DNA of 33,813 bases from a bacterium (lineage in GTDB: Bacteria; Planctomycetota; J058; JAJDCP01), in assembly GCA_030428695.1 (NCBI GenBank), contig JAUIEM010000048.1, positions 1-33,813 on the forward strand, in the 5' to 3' direction. Positions 1-10,100 of the stretch are shown here, piece by piece. Each line of letters begins with the position of its first letter. Within the stretch, counting starts at the first letter, position 1. The notes beneath the pieces were generated by a model. It was not told the DNA's origin. It ran no database searches and saw only the letters and a list, made by a program, of their open reading frames with translations. Made by a program: the position numbers and the translations under genes.

Positions 1-245
1 CCGCCTCGTGCCAGCCCCAGCGGTGGGCGAGACGTGCCGCCCCGCGCCGACCGTCGGTGTCCAGGTTCGACAGCAGCAGGGCCCATTCCCGCCGCGCGTC
101 ATCGGGCCGGTCCAGGGCCAGCCATTCCCGGGCGCGAACCGCCCCCGGCATGCGTGCGATCCGTTCGATCTGCTGCTCGCTGGCGGAAATGGATGCGTTG
201 CCGAAGGCGTAGGGCGCCTGAATCCGGTCGGCGGCGAGGAAGCCG
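1..245 (-). pseudogene. Fragment resembling the middle of a soluble lytic transglycosylase (Slt), truncated at the window edge
   Basis: This reading frame on the minus strand differs from that of the hydrolase upstream. It reads GFLAADRIQAPYAFGN, then RAREWLALDRPDDARREW, then AARLAHRWGWHEA up to the window edge. These short blocks match, in order, the superhelical L-domain region of Slt-type soluble lytic murein transglycosylases, periplasmic enzymes that cleave peptidoglycan glycan strands. Nothing upstream in this frame looks like the Slt N-terminal domain, and there is no plausible start codon or signal peptide. The match begins abruptly near base 245, beside the Ala/Pro-rich tail of the neighbouring hydrolase frame. 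The fragment is therefore either a truncated remnant or, more likely, a mis-joined contig end. The family match comes from recalled consensus, not a search. Confidence 0.55.
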
Positions 246-1248
246 CGGGGGAGGCGGGAGCTCCCGGGCCCGCGGGGGCTGCCGACGCCACCGGGCTCGC
301 GGCAGCGGCGGGCGCGGCGGCGGCCGGGCTCGCGCCGGAGCCCGCGTGGTCGGGGTCGAGGGGGTTGATCCACTGCAGGTGCTCGACCCCGACCATCATG
401 TGCGAGGAGCGCGCCGGGAAGAAGGTGATGTTGCCCTTCTTCATCGGCTTGTCCCACGGTCCGCTGGCGGGCACCCCCGCGTGCCGGGTCAGGAACAGCT
501 TCGCGTGGTTCATCGAGATCTGCGTGTCCGCGCGGTTCGGGATCAGGTTGAACTGCAGCCGGGGGGTGCTCTTGACGTAGCTGGCGAGGATCTCGGACAC
601 CGGCTTGCCCGCGTTGCCGTAGTCGGCGTCGGCCAGGGTGATGCGGTCGAAGCCCGCCGCCTGCACGCCCCCGGCGAGGGCCGCGTAGGCGACGGCGGTA
701 CCGCCCTGGCTGTGGGCGTACAGCGACTTGTAGCCGATCGCGGTCGCGCCGAACTGCGCGCGCAGCACCTGCTCGCTCTCGGCGACCAGCTTCGCGAAGT
801 CCCCGCCCTGGGCCTTGTTGTACATCGCCGAGAGCGGCCCGCCGGCGTTGCAGTCCTTGAGCGCGCTGAGCGGGATGCCCTTGCTGCCGTTGCCGTGCAC
901 CAGCTGGGGGAAGACGATCGCGAAGTTGCGCCCGTCGGCCGTCATCTTGTCCATATACGAGCCGAAGGCGCCCTTCGGATGGATCCACATCTCCGTCAGC
1001 CACGAGCTGCCGCCGTGCATCACGACCAGCATCTCGATCGGCTTGGCGAAGTCGGTGGTCAAGGGCGCGAAGATCACCAGGTTGCGCCCGCCGTTGCTGG
1101 CCGGCCGGTCGGTCCAGGCGACGGTGCGGATCTTGAAGCGCGCGGTCTGCTTCTGGAAGTGCTCGACGGTCGCGGGGTTCGCGTTCGGCCCGCTGCTGAT
1201 CCGCGGCTCGCCCTGCGGCGCGCTCCTCGCTCCCCGGGGGATGCCCAC
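246..1248 (-). CDS. Alpha/beta-hydrolase-like protein, 3' end unresolved
   Basis: The start is GTG at 1248, fixed by a strong Shine-Dalgarno (GGGGAGGA, 1255-1262) lying over the end of the upstream gene, two bases after that gene's stop. About 334 residues are coherent. LVVMHGG near residue 90 is a typical oxyanion-loop HGG. AHSQGG carries the probable nucleophile Ser180 of a G/A-H-S-Q-G elbow, and the following strand includes ADADYG. A late SSHMM may supply the catalytic His. No signal peptide is visible. After LQWINPLDPDH the protein becomes an Ala/Pro/Ser tail, and near base 245 the coding signal switches to another frame that resembles Slt. The frame has no stop before the window edge, so the true C-terminus is unknown. 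Substrate cannot be assigned; esterase or depolymerase-like activity is a guess from the fold. Confidence 0.7.
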
Positions 1249-1250
1249 GC

Positions 1251-1661
1251 TCAGTCCTCCCCGAAGCGGCGCCGCGTGCGGATGCGGCAGTCCGCAGCGA
1301 TGCCGCAGGCCGCGCAGTGCCTGCGGGCGAGCGCGGCGTCCGGGTGCCCCCGCGGGATGACGTGCGCCCCGCAGAAGTAGCCGTAGCACTGCGGCTCACT
1401 CGCGCCCCGCTTGTGCTGCCAGAGGCAGTTGAAGGCGCAGGCGCTCCCGGACCTCCGGCTGCGGCAGTCCTGCTTCCACATGCAGGTGTCGCGCGGCGCC
1501 GGCTGGAACTCGACCGGCAGGCCCTCCGCCTGCGAATCCCACCGGTCGATGAAGTCCGAATCCGCAGCGAAATCGGGATCGGAATCGGAATCGGTTGCGA
1601 CATCGGGATCGGAATCGGTTGCGGTATCGGCGTAGTCCTGTGTCGCTGCATAGCCTTCCAT
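1251..1661 (-). CDS. Small Cys-rich protein with acidic repeat tract, unknown function
   Basis: 136 residues from the ATG at 1661, chosen because GGAGGG sits seven bases upstream. An in-frame ATG pair at 1706/1703 has no such site. The N-terminal third is acidic and repetitive (TDSDPD, SDSDPDF), mirrored in DNA as an imperfect tandem repeat at 1572-1624. The C-terminal half holds nine cysteines and several histidines (DTCMWKQDC, SACAFNC, QCYGYFCGAH, HCAACG), a spacing that suits zinc or other metal binding, or disulfides if exported. No signal peptide is seen. It precedes the hydrolase gene with only two bases between stop and start, so the two are probably co-translated. I do not recognise the family. 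Confidence 0.65.
   Translation of the reverse strand: MEGYAATQDYADTATDSDPDVATDSDSDPDFAADSDFIDRWDSQAEGLPVEFQPAPRDTCMWKQDCRSRRSGSACAFNCLWQHKRGASEPQCYGYFCGAHVIPRGHPDAALARRHCAACGIAADCRIRTRRRFGED
1255..1262 (-). promoter_or_regulatory. Ribosome binding site fixing the GTG start at 1248
   Basis: The minus strand reads GGGGAGGA, then CTGAGC, then GTG. The site overlaps the end of the Cys-rich gene, which suggests translational coupling of the two genes. Confidence 0.7.
1572..1624. repeat. Imperfect short tandem repeat encoding the acidic SD/PD tract
   Basis: Two adjacent blocks contain ATCGGGATCGGAATCGG followed by TTGCG, with an extra GAATCG unit in the first. They lie within the Cys-rich gene and encode its Ser-Asp/Pro-Asp repeats. 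Confidence 0.7.
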
Positions 1662-1721
1662 CGTCGCGCCCTCCGTGAGGTCCTCTGATGGAGACAGCGT
1701 CATCATCGAGTCGAAGGGTAC

Positions 1722-1754
1722 GGGGATTTTTCGGCCTGGAACCCGAAAAACCCT
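1722..1754. promoter_or_regulatory. Inverted repeat between divergent genes
   Basis: TTTTTCGG (1727-1734) pairs with CCGAAAAA (1743-1750) around an eight-base loop. The stem extends past one bulged A by GGG/CCC and a G-U pair. It lies between the starts of the minus-strand Cys-rich gene and the plus-strand GIDE gene, so it could be an operator or a leader hairpin for the minus transcript. No function can be assigned. Confidence 0.5.
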
Positions 1755-1838
1755 GTTCCGTGTCCCGAGCGACGGCCCTTGAGCCCGATGTCTGAACGAT
1801 ACTGGAGCGCGACGCTCCCCAGAAGCCGAGGAACTCCC

Positions 1839-2660
1839 GTGCATCTCTCCACCCTGCTCCTGCTCGCCCAGGACGCGACCGCCTCGACCGAAGCCGCCGC
1901 CCCCGGCGCGGGCTCCTACGCCCTGATCGCCGGCGGCGTCATCGGCGGCATCAGCTGCCTGATCCTGGTCTTCGGCCTGTTCAAGAAGCTCAAGGCCGGG
2001 CGCCTGGCCGAGACCCCCTTCGTCTCGACCGGCGAGGTGGCCTCGAACGGCGAGGCCGTCGCCGGCCCGAAGAACGCGATCTCCGCCGAGGGCGACGTGG
2101 TCTGCGACGAGCCGCTGACCTCGCCCTGCTCCGAGACCCCCTGCCTGTACTACGAGCTCGAGGTGGTCGGCAGCTGGAAGGAAGGCGACAGCCGCAAGTC
2201 GAAGACGTACATCTCCGAGAAGGTCTGGGCCGACTGGGCGATCGACGACGGCTCCGGCGCGGTCCAGGTCAACACCGAGAAGGGCGCCTCCTACGATCCG
2301 CTCGAGCGCACCTTCAGCGAGACCAAGAAGGAGGGCTTCCTCGCCGACCTCAAGGGCCTCGTCGGCAAGAACCAGGTGATGCAGTTCGGCGCCTACGGCT
2401 TCCGCAACCCGACGATGAGCAAGGCCGACACCTTCACCTGCACCGAGCGGGTGTTCAAGACCCACGACCACATCTACGTCAACGGCAAGCTCGAGGACGG
2501 CACGATCACCAAGCCCGGCTGGTCCTCGCTGATCGTCGCCAACAAGACCCGCGACGCGCTGCTCGGCAGCACGATGAAAGCCTCGAAGATGGCGATGAAC
2601 TTCGGCCTGATCGGTCTCGGCCTCGGCGTCGTGACCAGCGGCGTCGGCTTCGTGATCTGA
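1839..2660 (+). CDS. GIDE-domain membrane protein
   Basis: 273 residues from GTG 1839, preceded by GAGGAA with suitable spacing. A short hydrophobic N-terminal stretch is followed by a membrane segment (about residues 24-46, rich in Gly/Ile/Leu). A soluble domain comes next, and a C-terminal hydrophobic stretch ends in VVTSGVGFVI. The soluble part has the GIDE signature: EGDVVCDEPLTSP, then ETPCLYYELEV, and later FTCTERVF. GIDE domains occur in the mitochondrial E3 ligase MUL1 and in many bacterial membrane proteins that lack a RING finger. No RING is seen here, so ligase activity should not be assumed. The domain probably faces one side of the membrane between two anchors. It converges on the ThrE gene with a terminator hairpin between. 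Confidence 0.75.
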   Translation: MHLSTLLLLAQDATASTEAAAPGAGSYALIAGGVIGGISCLILVFGLFKKLKAGRLAETPFVSTGEVASNGEAVAGPKNAISAEGDVVCDEPLTSPCSETPCLYYELEVVGSWKEGDSRKSKTYISEKVWADWAIDDGSGAVQVNTEKGASYDPLERTFSETKKEGFLADLKGLVGKNQVMQFGAYGFRNPTMSKADTFTCTERVFKTHDHIYVNGKLEDGTITKPGWSSLIVANKTRDALLGSTMKASKMAMNFGLIGLGLGVVTSGVGFVI

Positions 2661-2682
2661 GGAAGAGGACGTCCGACCGCAA

Positions 2683-2713
2683 GGAGGCCGCTCGCGCAAC
2701 GCGGGCGGCCTCC
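2683..2713. terminator. Bidirectional terminator-like hairpin between convergent genes
   Basis: A 14-pair stem (GGAGGCCGC paired with GCGGCCTCC, then one G-U, then CGCG/CGCG) closes on a CAA loop. It lies 22 bases after the GIDE stop and 17 bases past the ThrE stop, flanked by AA on one side and CTTCT on the other. Position and symmetry suit termination from both directions, though the U-tract is short. Confidence 0.75.
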
Positions 2714-2730
2714 CTTCTGAGGCGCTATCC

Positions 2731-4158
2731 CTACAGCTCGTTGTGCGGCGGCACGATCGAGCTGCCGACGACCACTCCCGCGCTGATGCCGACGACGATC
2801 AACACGACCTCCCGGGCGAGGCGCAGGAGGTGCGTCGGATCGTCCGCCAGCAACGCCGACGCCCCCATCAGGCCGAGGCAGCCCGGCACGAGCATGAAGA
2901 TGCCCGGCAGCAGGAAGACGCTGACCGGCACGTCCCGCCAGCGGGCGACCAGGTGGCTGACCAGGGTGAGACAGGTCGCGGTGGCGAAGGCTCCCTCGGC
3001 CGGGCTCAGCCGCCCCGACAGCAAGCGGCTGAGGGCGATCGCGCCGAGGGCGACCGTCGTCGCGGGCAGGAGGTGGGCCGGGCGCAGCTTGAGCAGCACA
3101 CCGAAGCCGACCGCCAGGCCGATGCCGAGGACGAGCGCCTCGCCGGTCGCGACGGACCCCCCGCCGATCTGCAGCACGGCCTCCCCGCCGAGCAGCCGGG
3201 CGCCGAGCATCACCCCGAAGCCGAGCTGGAGGAGGACCGAGCCCGACGCGACCAGCCGCGAGGTGCCGCAGACCGGGTGGCCGCTGGCGAGCTCGAGGGC
3301 GGCGACGGTCAGCGAGAAGCCGGGCAGCAACATCAGCAGGCTCGACAACATCACCGCCCCCGGCTGGCCGAGCCAACCGAGCTCGGCGCCGAGGGAAGCG
3401 CCGGCGGAGACCAGCAGCGCGCACAGCAGGGTGCTCGCCTGGGCGACGCGCGGAAAGCGCGACACCAGCAGCAGGATGCCCCCGACCAGCAGGCCCCCGA
3501 GCCCCCCGCCGAGGGTGTCGAGCAGGTCGCCGCCGAGCAGCCGGGTCGAGGACGCGCCGCACAGGCCGACCGCGAGCCAGCCGAGCCAGGCCGGCCAGGC
3601 CGGACGCGAGGCGAGCACCGCGCGCAGGGCGTCGAGGGCGCGGTGGGCGTCGAGCTCCTGCCGTTCGAGGGCGCCGATCAGCCGGTAGACCGCGACGAGC
3701 CGGCCGAGGTCGGCGAAGTCGGGACGGGCCTGAACGATGTGGAAGGTCTGGCCGCGGCCCTCGGGGTCGGCGCTGATCACCATCGTCGTCGGCAGACCGA
3801 GGGTGCTGACATCGAGGTCGTAGCAACGGGCGAGGCGGCGGACGACCTCCTCGACCCGGAAGACCGTCAGCCCGTAACCGAGCAGCACGGCGGTCAGCTG
3901 CAGGAGGCACTCGATCCGGGGGCGCGCCCGCCCCTCTTCGATCGGCTCGGCGGTCGGGGCGGCAGGGGAGATGGTCGGTGTGCGCAGGACGTTCCGGGTC
4001 GGTGGCTCGCTGATCGGCTTCTCCTCGGTGCGGGTTGTCGGCTGTCCGGGCTCTGTTCTACGCCATCGCGGGGTCCCTCGCCCAGCGCTGCCATCTCGAT
4101 CCCAGCACGGATGTCGACCGCGACGTCGAACCCGAGGACGGGCATCGCGCACTCCCAC
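2731..4158 (-). CDS. ThrE-family (DUF1212) threonine/serine exporter-like membrane protein
   Basis: The product is up to 475 residues. A soluble N-terminal part (LLQLTAVLLGYGLTVFRVEE, then LPTTMVISA) matches the cytosolic DUF1212 portion of ThrE. Roughly ten hydrophobic segments follow in two groups, with the central polar-aromatic loop SRFPRVAQA and a late LLPGIFMLVPGCLGLMG segment typical of the second half. Family members export threonine/serine or other small metabolites by proton-coupled transport. The first 60 residues from GTG 4158 are Arg/Pro-rich and unlike the family. No better ATG/GTG in frame has a ribosome site, so the start is uncertain. It follows the giant effector-like gene by 32 bases on the same strand and ends at the hairpin, so read-through from that operon is possible. 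Substrate is unknown. Confidence 0.8.
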   Translation of the reverse strand: MGVRDARPRVRRRGRHPCWDRDGSAGRGTPRWRRTEPGQPTTRTEEKPISEPPTRNVLRTPTISPAAPTAEPIEEGRARPRIECLLQLTAVLLGYGLTVFRVEEVVRRLARCYDLDVSTLGLPTTMVISADPEGRGQTFHIVQARPDFADLGRLVAVYRLIGALERQELDAHRALDALRAVLASRPAWPAWLGWLAVGLCGASSTRLLGGDLLDTLGGGLGGLLVGGILLLVSRFPRVAQASTLLCALLVSAGASLGAELGWLGQPGAVMLSSLLMLLPGFSLTVAALELASGHPVCGTSRLVASGSVLLQLGFGVMLGARLLGGEAVLQIGGGSVATGEALVLGIGLAVGFGVLLKLRPAHLLPATTVALGAIALSRLLSGRLSPAEGAFATATCLTLVSHLVARWRDVPVSVFLLPGIFMLVPGCLGLMGASALLADDPTHLLRLAREVVLIVVGISAGVVVGSSIVPPHNEL

Positions 4159-4190
4159 GAGGCCGAGCCGAACGCGGATGCTTGTCCGGC

Positions 4191-7100
4191 TCAGCCCCCG
4201 TAGTCGTGCAGCGGCTCTTCCTTCCAGGGGAAGGCCCCCTTGAAGAAGGTCAGCACCACGATCAGGTCCTGGTGCGCAGTCAACACCTTCTCGACCTCCT
4301 CGAGGGCGATGCGGGTCGCATCCTTGAGGGGGTAGTGGAAGATGCCCGTGCTGATCGGCGGGAACACGATGCTCGTCAGCCCGTGGCTGCCGACGAAGGC
4401 CAGGCTGTTCGCGTAGGCGTTGCGCAAGGCCGCGGGCTCTCCCTGGGTGCCGTCGACGAAGCGCGGCCCGACGGCGTGAATGATGTGCTTGACCCCGTTC
4501 TCGCCGAGCCGGTGGGCGCCGGTGATGATCGCGTCGCCGTCGGCGATCAGGTCGTCGTGGCCGGGGCGTTTCGCGCCCCAGTCACGCTCGTTGATCTCGG
4601 TCAATAGCGGCCCTCCGGCCGCGGCGTGGATCGCGCCGTCGACCCCGCCCCCTCCCTGGAGCGTGCGCTTGGCGGCGTTGACGACGGCATCCGCCCGGAC
4701 CGTCGTCAGGTCGACGGTCTTGCTCAGCACCAGCCGCTGCCCCCACTTCTCCTGCAGGGAGGCGAGGCTGGGCAGCAGGTCCCGCGGCTCGCGGTGCTTG
4801 CGGCGCCGGTGGTGCTTCCGCCGCCGCTTCCGTCGGTGGTACTTGTACAGGTAGACGTAGGCGCGCTGGCGCGCCGCGTTGCGCGACTCGCTGTCGCGCA
4901 GGCTGGCGTGGCTGTCGCTGACCCGCCACCAGGTCTTGTGGCCGGCGCGGATGAAGCTGACGTAGTGGCCCTTGGTCCAGTTGTCCGGGTTGGTCTCGGA
5001 CGGGATGTGCTCGATGAAGGCCTTGAGGTGGTAGGTCACGCCATCGTGCTCGAAGATCCAGGGCGCATCGACCGGCGTGCGGTTCAGGCGCGGGACCGCG
5101 GCGCCGTTCCCCTCCTCGTAGCCGAGCCGGTTGAGCGCGATGACGAGGTACTCCGGATGAGCGAGCAGCCGCCAGCGCTCGGCGGTCAGCTGCGCCCCGA
5201 GGTAGAGCTGCCCCTGGTGGATCCACTTCTGCGCGTTCTGCGGGTCGGCGGGCAGGTCCTTGCGGTCCCACCAGGCCGCGAGCGCGTCCGCGAGGGAGTG
5301 TGGTCCTTCACCATCGAGGTCGTCCAGACCGATCTGGATGCGGTTGAGCGCGTAGTAACGGAGGGCCTTGCCGTCGTCCTCGAGCTCGCTGAAATCCTCG
5401 TAGTCCTGCTCGGTCGCCTCTCGCGCGGGCTCGCCGAGCGCGAAGCTGCGCTCCACCAGCACCGGCATGTACAACTTCGACTCGCGGAACTCTTCCCAGC
5501 GGCCGCCCTCGAAGAACTCCTCGACCAGCTCCGACTGCGACTTCGGGTCCTCGGCCGTGCGGGCCCGGTGCAGCTCCGGGCTGACCTGGTCGAAGGCCTC
5601 GAGCATCGCGAACAGGGCCTCCTCGCTGTCGCCCTCCTCGCCGGCCTGGCGCACCAGCCCCCGCTCCTGGAGGATCTGCCGGATGCCCCGCACGTGCCTC
5701 TTGGCCAGGGCACGCCCGCGGCCGCTCTCCTGGCGCTGGTGGTAGGCGTCGACCAGGTCGAGCACCTGCTGCGCCAGGGGCGGCAGCGCGCCCTTGGCCG
5801 CCCGCACGTCCTCGCCGCGGAAGGCCTTGTCCGCGAGATCCTGGGTCGCGATCAGCTGCAGCGCCGCGTTGATGAAGCAGGTGTTGCCGATGTTCTCGAT
5901 GCCGACCACCGCCGCGCGTTGCGGCGCGGGCTCTTCGACGGGCTTCGGCTCCGCGTCGGATGGCTCCGGAGGCGGGCTGCCGGTGTCGAGGGGGATCGCG
6001 TCGATGCGCTCCTCGAGGGGGGTGTCGACGGGCGTCGGCGGCGGCGGCGTGGTCGGATGCCAGCGGCTGGCCTGGGACAGCACCTGGAAGCGGCGCTTGG
6101 CCGCGAGGTAGGTGTCGAGCTTGGCCAAGGGGTCGTCGGGCACGACGAAGTACAGCCAGGCCGCCGGATAGGTCGGACGCACGACCGCCTCGGCCACGCT
6201 GACCCGCAGGCAGTAGAAGTTCGCCCCGGAGGGCGCGAGGGCGCGGCAGCCCTCGAGCTGGTAGCTCTGCGACAGGGTCCCCCAGCGCAGCTTCTCCTTC
6301 TTCTTCGACAGGTGGCCGCCCTGGTCGAGAGCGAGGCTGCCGTCCTGGTTCCCATACCACTCGATGATGAAGCGCGGCTTCTTGACCTTCTTGCGCTGCT
6401 GGCTCTTCTTGCCCTCTTTGTCGAGCAGCAGCGGGACCTTGTCGTGCTCGATCGTCAGCGGGCTGCCGAGCGGGTTGCCGGTGTGGTCGAGCAGCTCGAG
6501 CTTGAGCTGCGCGAGGTACTTCGGACCGCGCAGGTCGACGATGATCCGGTACGGACAGGTCGGCTGGACGACGAACACCGGCACGTCCTTTGGCGCCTTG
6601 GCGTCCTTGGACAGCACGGCGTACGCGCCCCGCCGGTAGCGGAAGCAGAAGTCGTCGGAGTAGCGCCCGCCGACCGCGTCCCACAGCGTCACCCCGTAGA
6701 CGCCGACCTTCTTGCCCGCGACGATGGTGTTCGCGCTGGAATGGCGGCGGCTGTCCTTGAGGTTGCGCCAGATCGAGAGCTGCCGCGCGCGGCTCTCCGC
6801 GGGCGGCCGGCGCAGCGCCTTCGGATGGGCGGCCACCTCGACCTGCACGCTGGCGAGCAGCGCCTGGGCGGCGGCGTGCAGGTTGCCCTCGACGGTCCCC
6901 TTCTCGCCGCTCTCGGCGCTGGTCAGCTGGTCGCCGAGGGTCGCGTCGGTGTCGCCGCCGACCTCGACCGCCGAGCCGTCGTCGGGCACGGCGAGCCAGT
7001 TGAACAGGGCGAGCAGCTCGAGGCGGTGCAGGCGCACGAAGGCTTCCCAGTCCTTGCTGCCCTCGTAGCGCTTCTGCACGCCGTTGTAGACCGTCTGGAT

Positions 7101-10100
7101 GTAGGTCAGGGTGTGCAGCCCGAGCAGCTCCTTGGTCGTGTGGGTCATCGAGGCGGTGACCGAGGCGCTGAGGGTCAGGAAGGGCAGGATCGGATAGCCG
7201 AGCGACAGGGCCGCCGCGGTGTTGATCCAGACCCGGCCGTACTGCACCTGGTAGCCGGTCTCGTTCGAGTACACGTAGTTGACGTCGAAGCCGCCGAACA
7301 GCGCGAGGTAGCGGAGCATCCAGAGGATGTCCCCGCCCTGCTCGGACCACAGCAGCGAGGGCTGGCTCCCGCCGGTGATCAGCTCCCGGGTGTCGCGCAG
7401 GAAGTAGTTGTACAGCGTGTCCTTGTCCGGATGGATCGCGTTCGGGCTCGCGGGGTCGACGTCGCCGGGCTCGATGTCCGGGAGGTTGTTGTCCGGGGCG
7501 GCGACCGGCTTGTTGCAGCCGCGCACGCCGCCTTCCTTGACCTTCTTCATCCAGTCGAGGCCCCACTGCACGATCATGTTGAAGCACCAGCGCAGGTTCC
7601 ACGGATCAATGTGCTTGCTGTGGGTGCGCGACAGCGAGAAGGCGGCGCTGACGTCGCCCGCTTCGGGGGTTCCACCGACCCCGGCCGACCAGGTGCGGGA
7701 AGCCTTGATGTTGAAGTACATCCCGTCGTTGTCGGGGTTCGGATGGTTGGTGATGCAGGTGAAGCTGAGGGGGAACATGTCCTCCTCGTGCTGGACGAAG
7801 CCCTCGACCAGGGTCTTGGTCGCCGGGTCGTTGTCGATCGGCGCGATGTCGAGGGGGTTGTCGCCGCCCTCGACCTCGATCGAGTGCTTGAGCAGCTCGT
7901 CCGGCGTGCGGGCCGGCATGATGTAGAGGCCCGAGCGCGAGAGGATGCTCTTCGACCAGCTGCTGGTCACCACCGGCGCCTTGTCCGGCACCTCGTCGGC
8001 GCCCGCGGCCAGGCTGTCGCGCCGGTAGGCCCAGACCTCCTTGCCCTTGACCGCATGCGCGGCGTCGTAGGTGCGCGAGCTGAAGCGCGCGTAGGTGCGG
8101 TTCTCGGCGAAGCGCTCGGCGTGGTACTTGACCAGCGGCACGTTGGCGTCGAAGGCGAGGTTCCAGTCGTGGCTCTCGCCCTTCTTGGTCAGGAAGTAGC
8201 CGCTGCGCGCCTCGAGACGCTTGCGCTGCAGCAGGTTGAGGGCGAGGGCCTTGTGGGGGTCGTCGCCGATCACCTTGGTGAGGATGGTCTTCTCGTCCTC
8301 GTCGGTCGGCACGCCCCCGAACAGCTGCATGCCCTCGCCGCCCTTCAGGGTGTGGTAGGCCTTGGTCAACAGGGTGCGGGCGCGGGCGAGCTTGCGGGCC
8401 CAGACCGCGGCCATGTGGATGTGGCTCTCGTAGACGCTGACCCGCACCTTCTTCGCGAGCTCCTTGTCGGCGGCGAGGCTCGCGTTGATCAGGTCGAGGG
8501 CGATCTCGGTGTCGACGATGTCCTTCAGGGTCAGCTTGGCCCCCGCCGAGAGCTTGAGGCCGACCGAGTAGATGCCGCGGTGGCGGACCCGCCGGTCGTC
8601 CTCGTGGGCGATCGTGCCGGCGACGGTGAAGACGACCGCGACCTTCGCCTCGATCCGGGAGTAGAACGAGGCGCCGAGGCTGAGGCCGACCTCGAACTTG
8701 ATCGCCGCGTCGCCGACCCGCAGGGCTTCGGCCCGCCACTCCTCGCCGGGCTTGTGGCAGCCGAACAGGGTCCACTCGATGAAGCGGCGCATCGTCGTGA
8801 AGCAGCCGAGGTAGGAGTCGACGAAGGCGCACACCCCGTTGACCTTGCGGATGTAGCGGGAGATCTCGGTCGCGTGCTGCACCCAGCCGGCGGTGCGGTA
8901 CTCCTCCTGGTCGGCGATGTAGCCCTTGATCTCGCCGAGCTGCTGCAGCTCGAGCTCGAGCACCGCGAGCAGGGTGGTGTGCATCTCCTCCCAGCGGTCC
9001 CGGGCCACCCCGCCGAACAGCCGCTGGATCTCGCGCTCGGCCTCTTCCTCCTCGCCGTCGGGCGGCTCCGGCGGCTCGTTGCACATCAGCTCGTACAGGG
9101 CCAGACCATCTTCCGCGCCGAGCTCGCCGCACAGGGTCAGGGCGAGGAAGTGGGTCAGGCGGAACTCCGCCTGCTCGAGGCGGGGGTTGCTGCCGTCCTC
9201 TTCCTCGAACAGCCGGGCGATGCCGTCGTGGGCCCCGTCGAGGACCTGTTTGCCCGCGGCGTAGGCTTCCTCATCCCCTTCGCACAACAGGGCGAGCACC
9301 TGCAGGTAGTCGTCCCAGCGGGCGCGGCACACGTCCTGGTGCATCAGCTCGCGCCACAGGTCGACGAGCCGCTCGACGTAGTCGTCGGCGCTGTCCTGCC
9401 CGAGCCAGAGCTCCTCGAGCTCGTCGCGCAGCTCCTTGACCCCCTGCCAACGCTCTTCGATGTCGGCCCCGAAGGTCACGACCTCCTCGACCGGACGGCC
9501 GAGAGCGCGCACCTTGCCGACGTAGCGGGACTGCGTCTCGCGCCGGATGTGGGTCTCGATCAGCTCGCTGATCAGGATGCGGAAGAGCGCGATCTTGGCG
9601 GTCATCGTGCGGTTGAGCGCGGTCAGGGTGGTGCGCCGCAGGCGGGTCGTCTTCGCCTTCTCGTCCTCGGGCACGCCGGTCGCGATCTTCAGCAGCTCGG
9701 CGAGGATCTGGCCGGCGTGCCTGCCCTTCTTCTTGATCTTGCCGAGGTGGTCCTCGCGGTTGAGCTGCCCCGCGTGGATGTTCTTCTTCTTCTTGGTCTT
9801 CGTGTGCTTCTCGAGCTGGAACAGCCGCGTCGCCCGCCCGTGCTCGACCCCGGTGCCGTTCGTCCCCTCGACCGCGACGCGCCGCCCGCTCAGGGCGAAG
9901 GGCTCGCGCTCGTCGCCGGGGTAGAACAGGAGGAAGCGGTCCTCGCCGCGCTCGATGTAGTCGATCGTGTCCTCGTGCATCGTGTGCTGGGCGATGTCGT
10001 CCCAGCCCAGCGGCGGCGCGTCGCGCTCGTCCTCGGCCTCGTGGTTGCCGAACAGGGTGTCCCAGTCCTCGGGGCTCATCACCGCGGTCAGGCCGGGGTT

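Noticed and set aside
8..1380. Plus-strand open frames opposite the hydrolase and Cys-rich genes
   Set aside because: Composition is Arg/Ala/Pro shadow. The minus strand carries HGG, HSQGG and well-placed ribosome sites.
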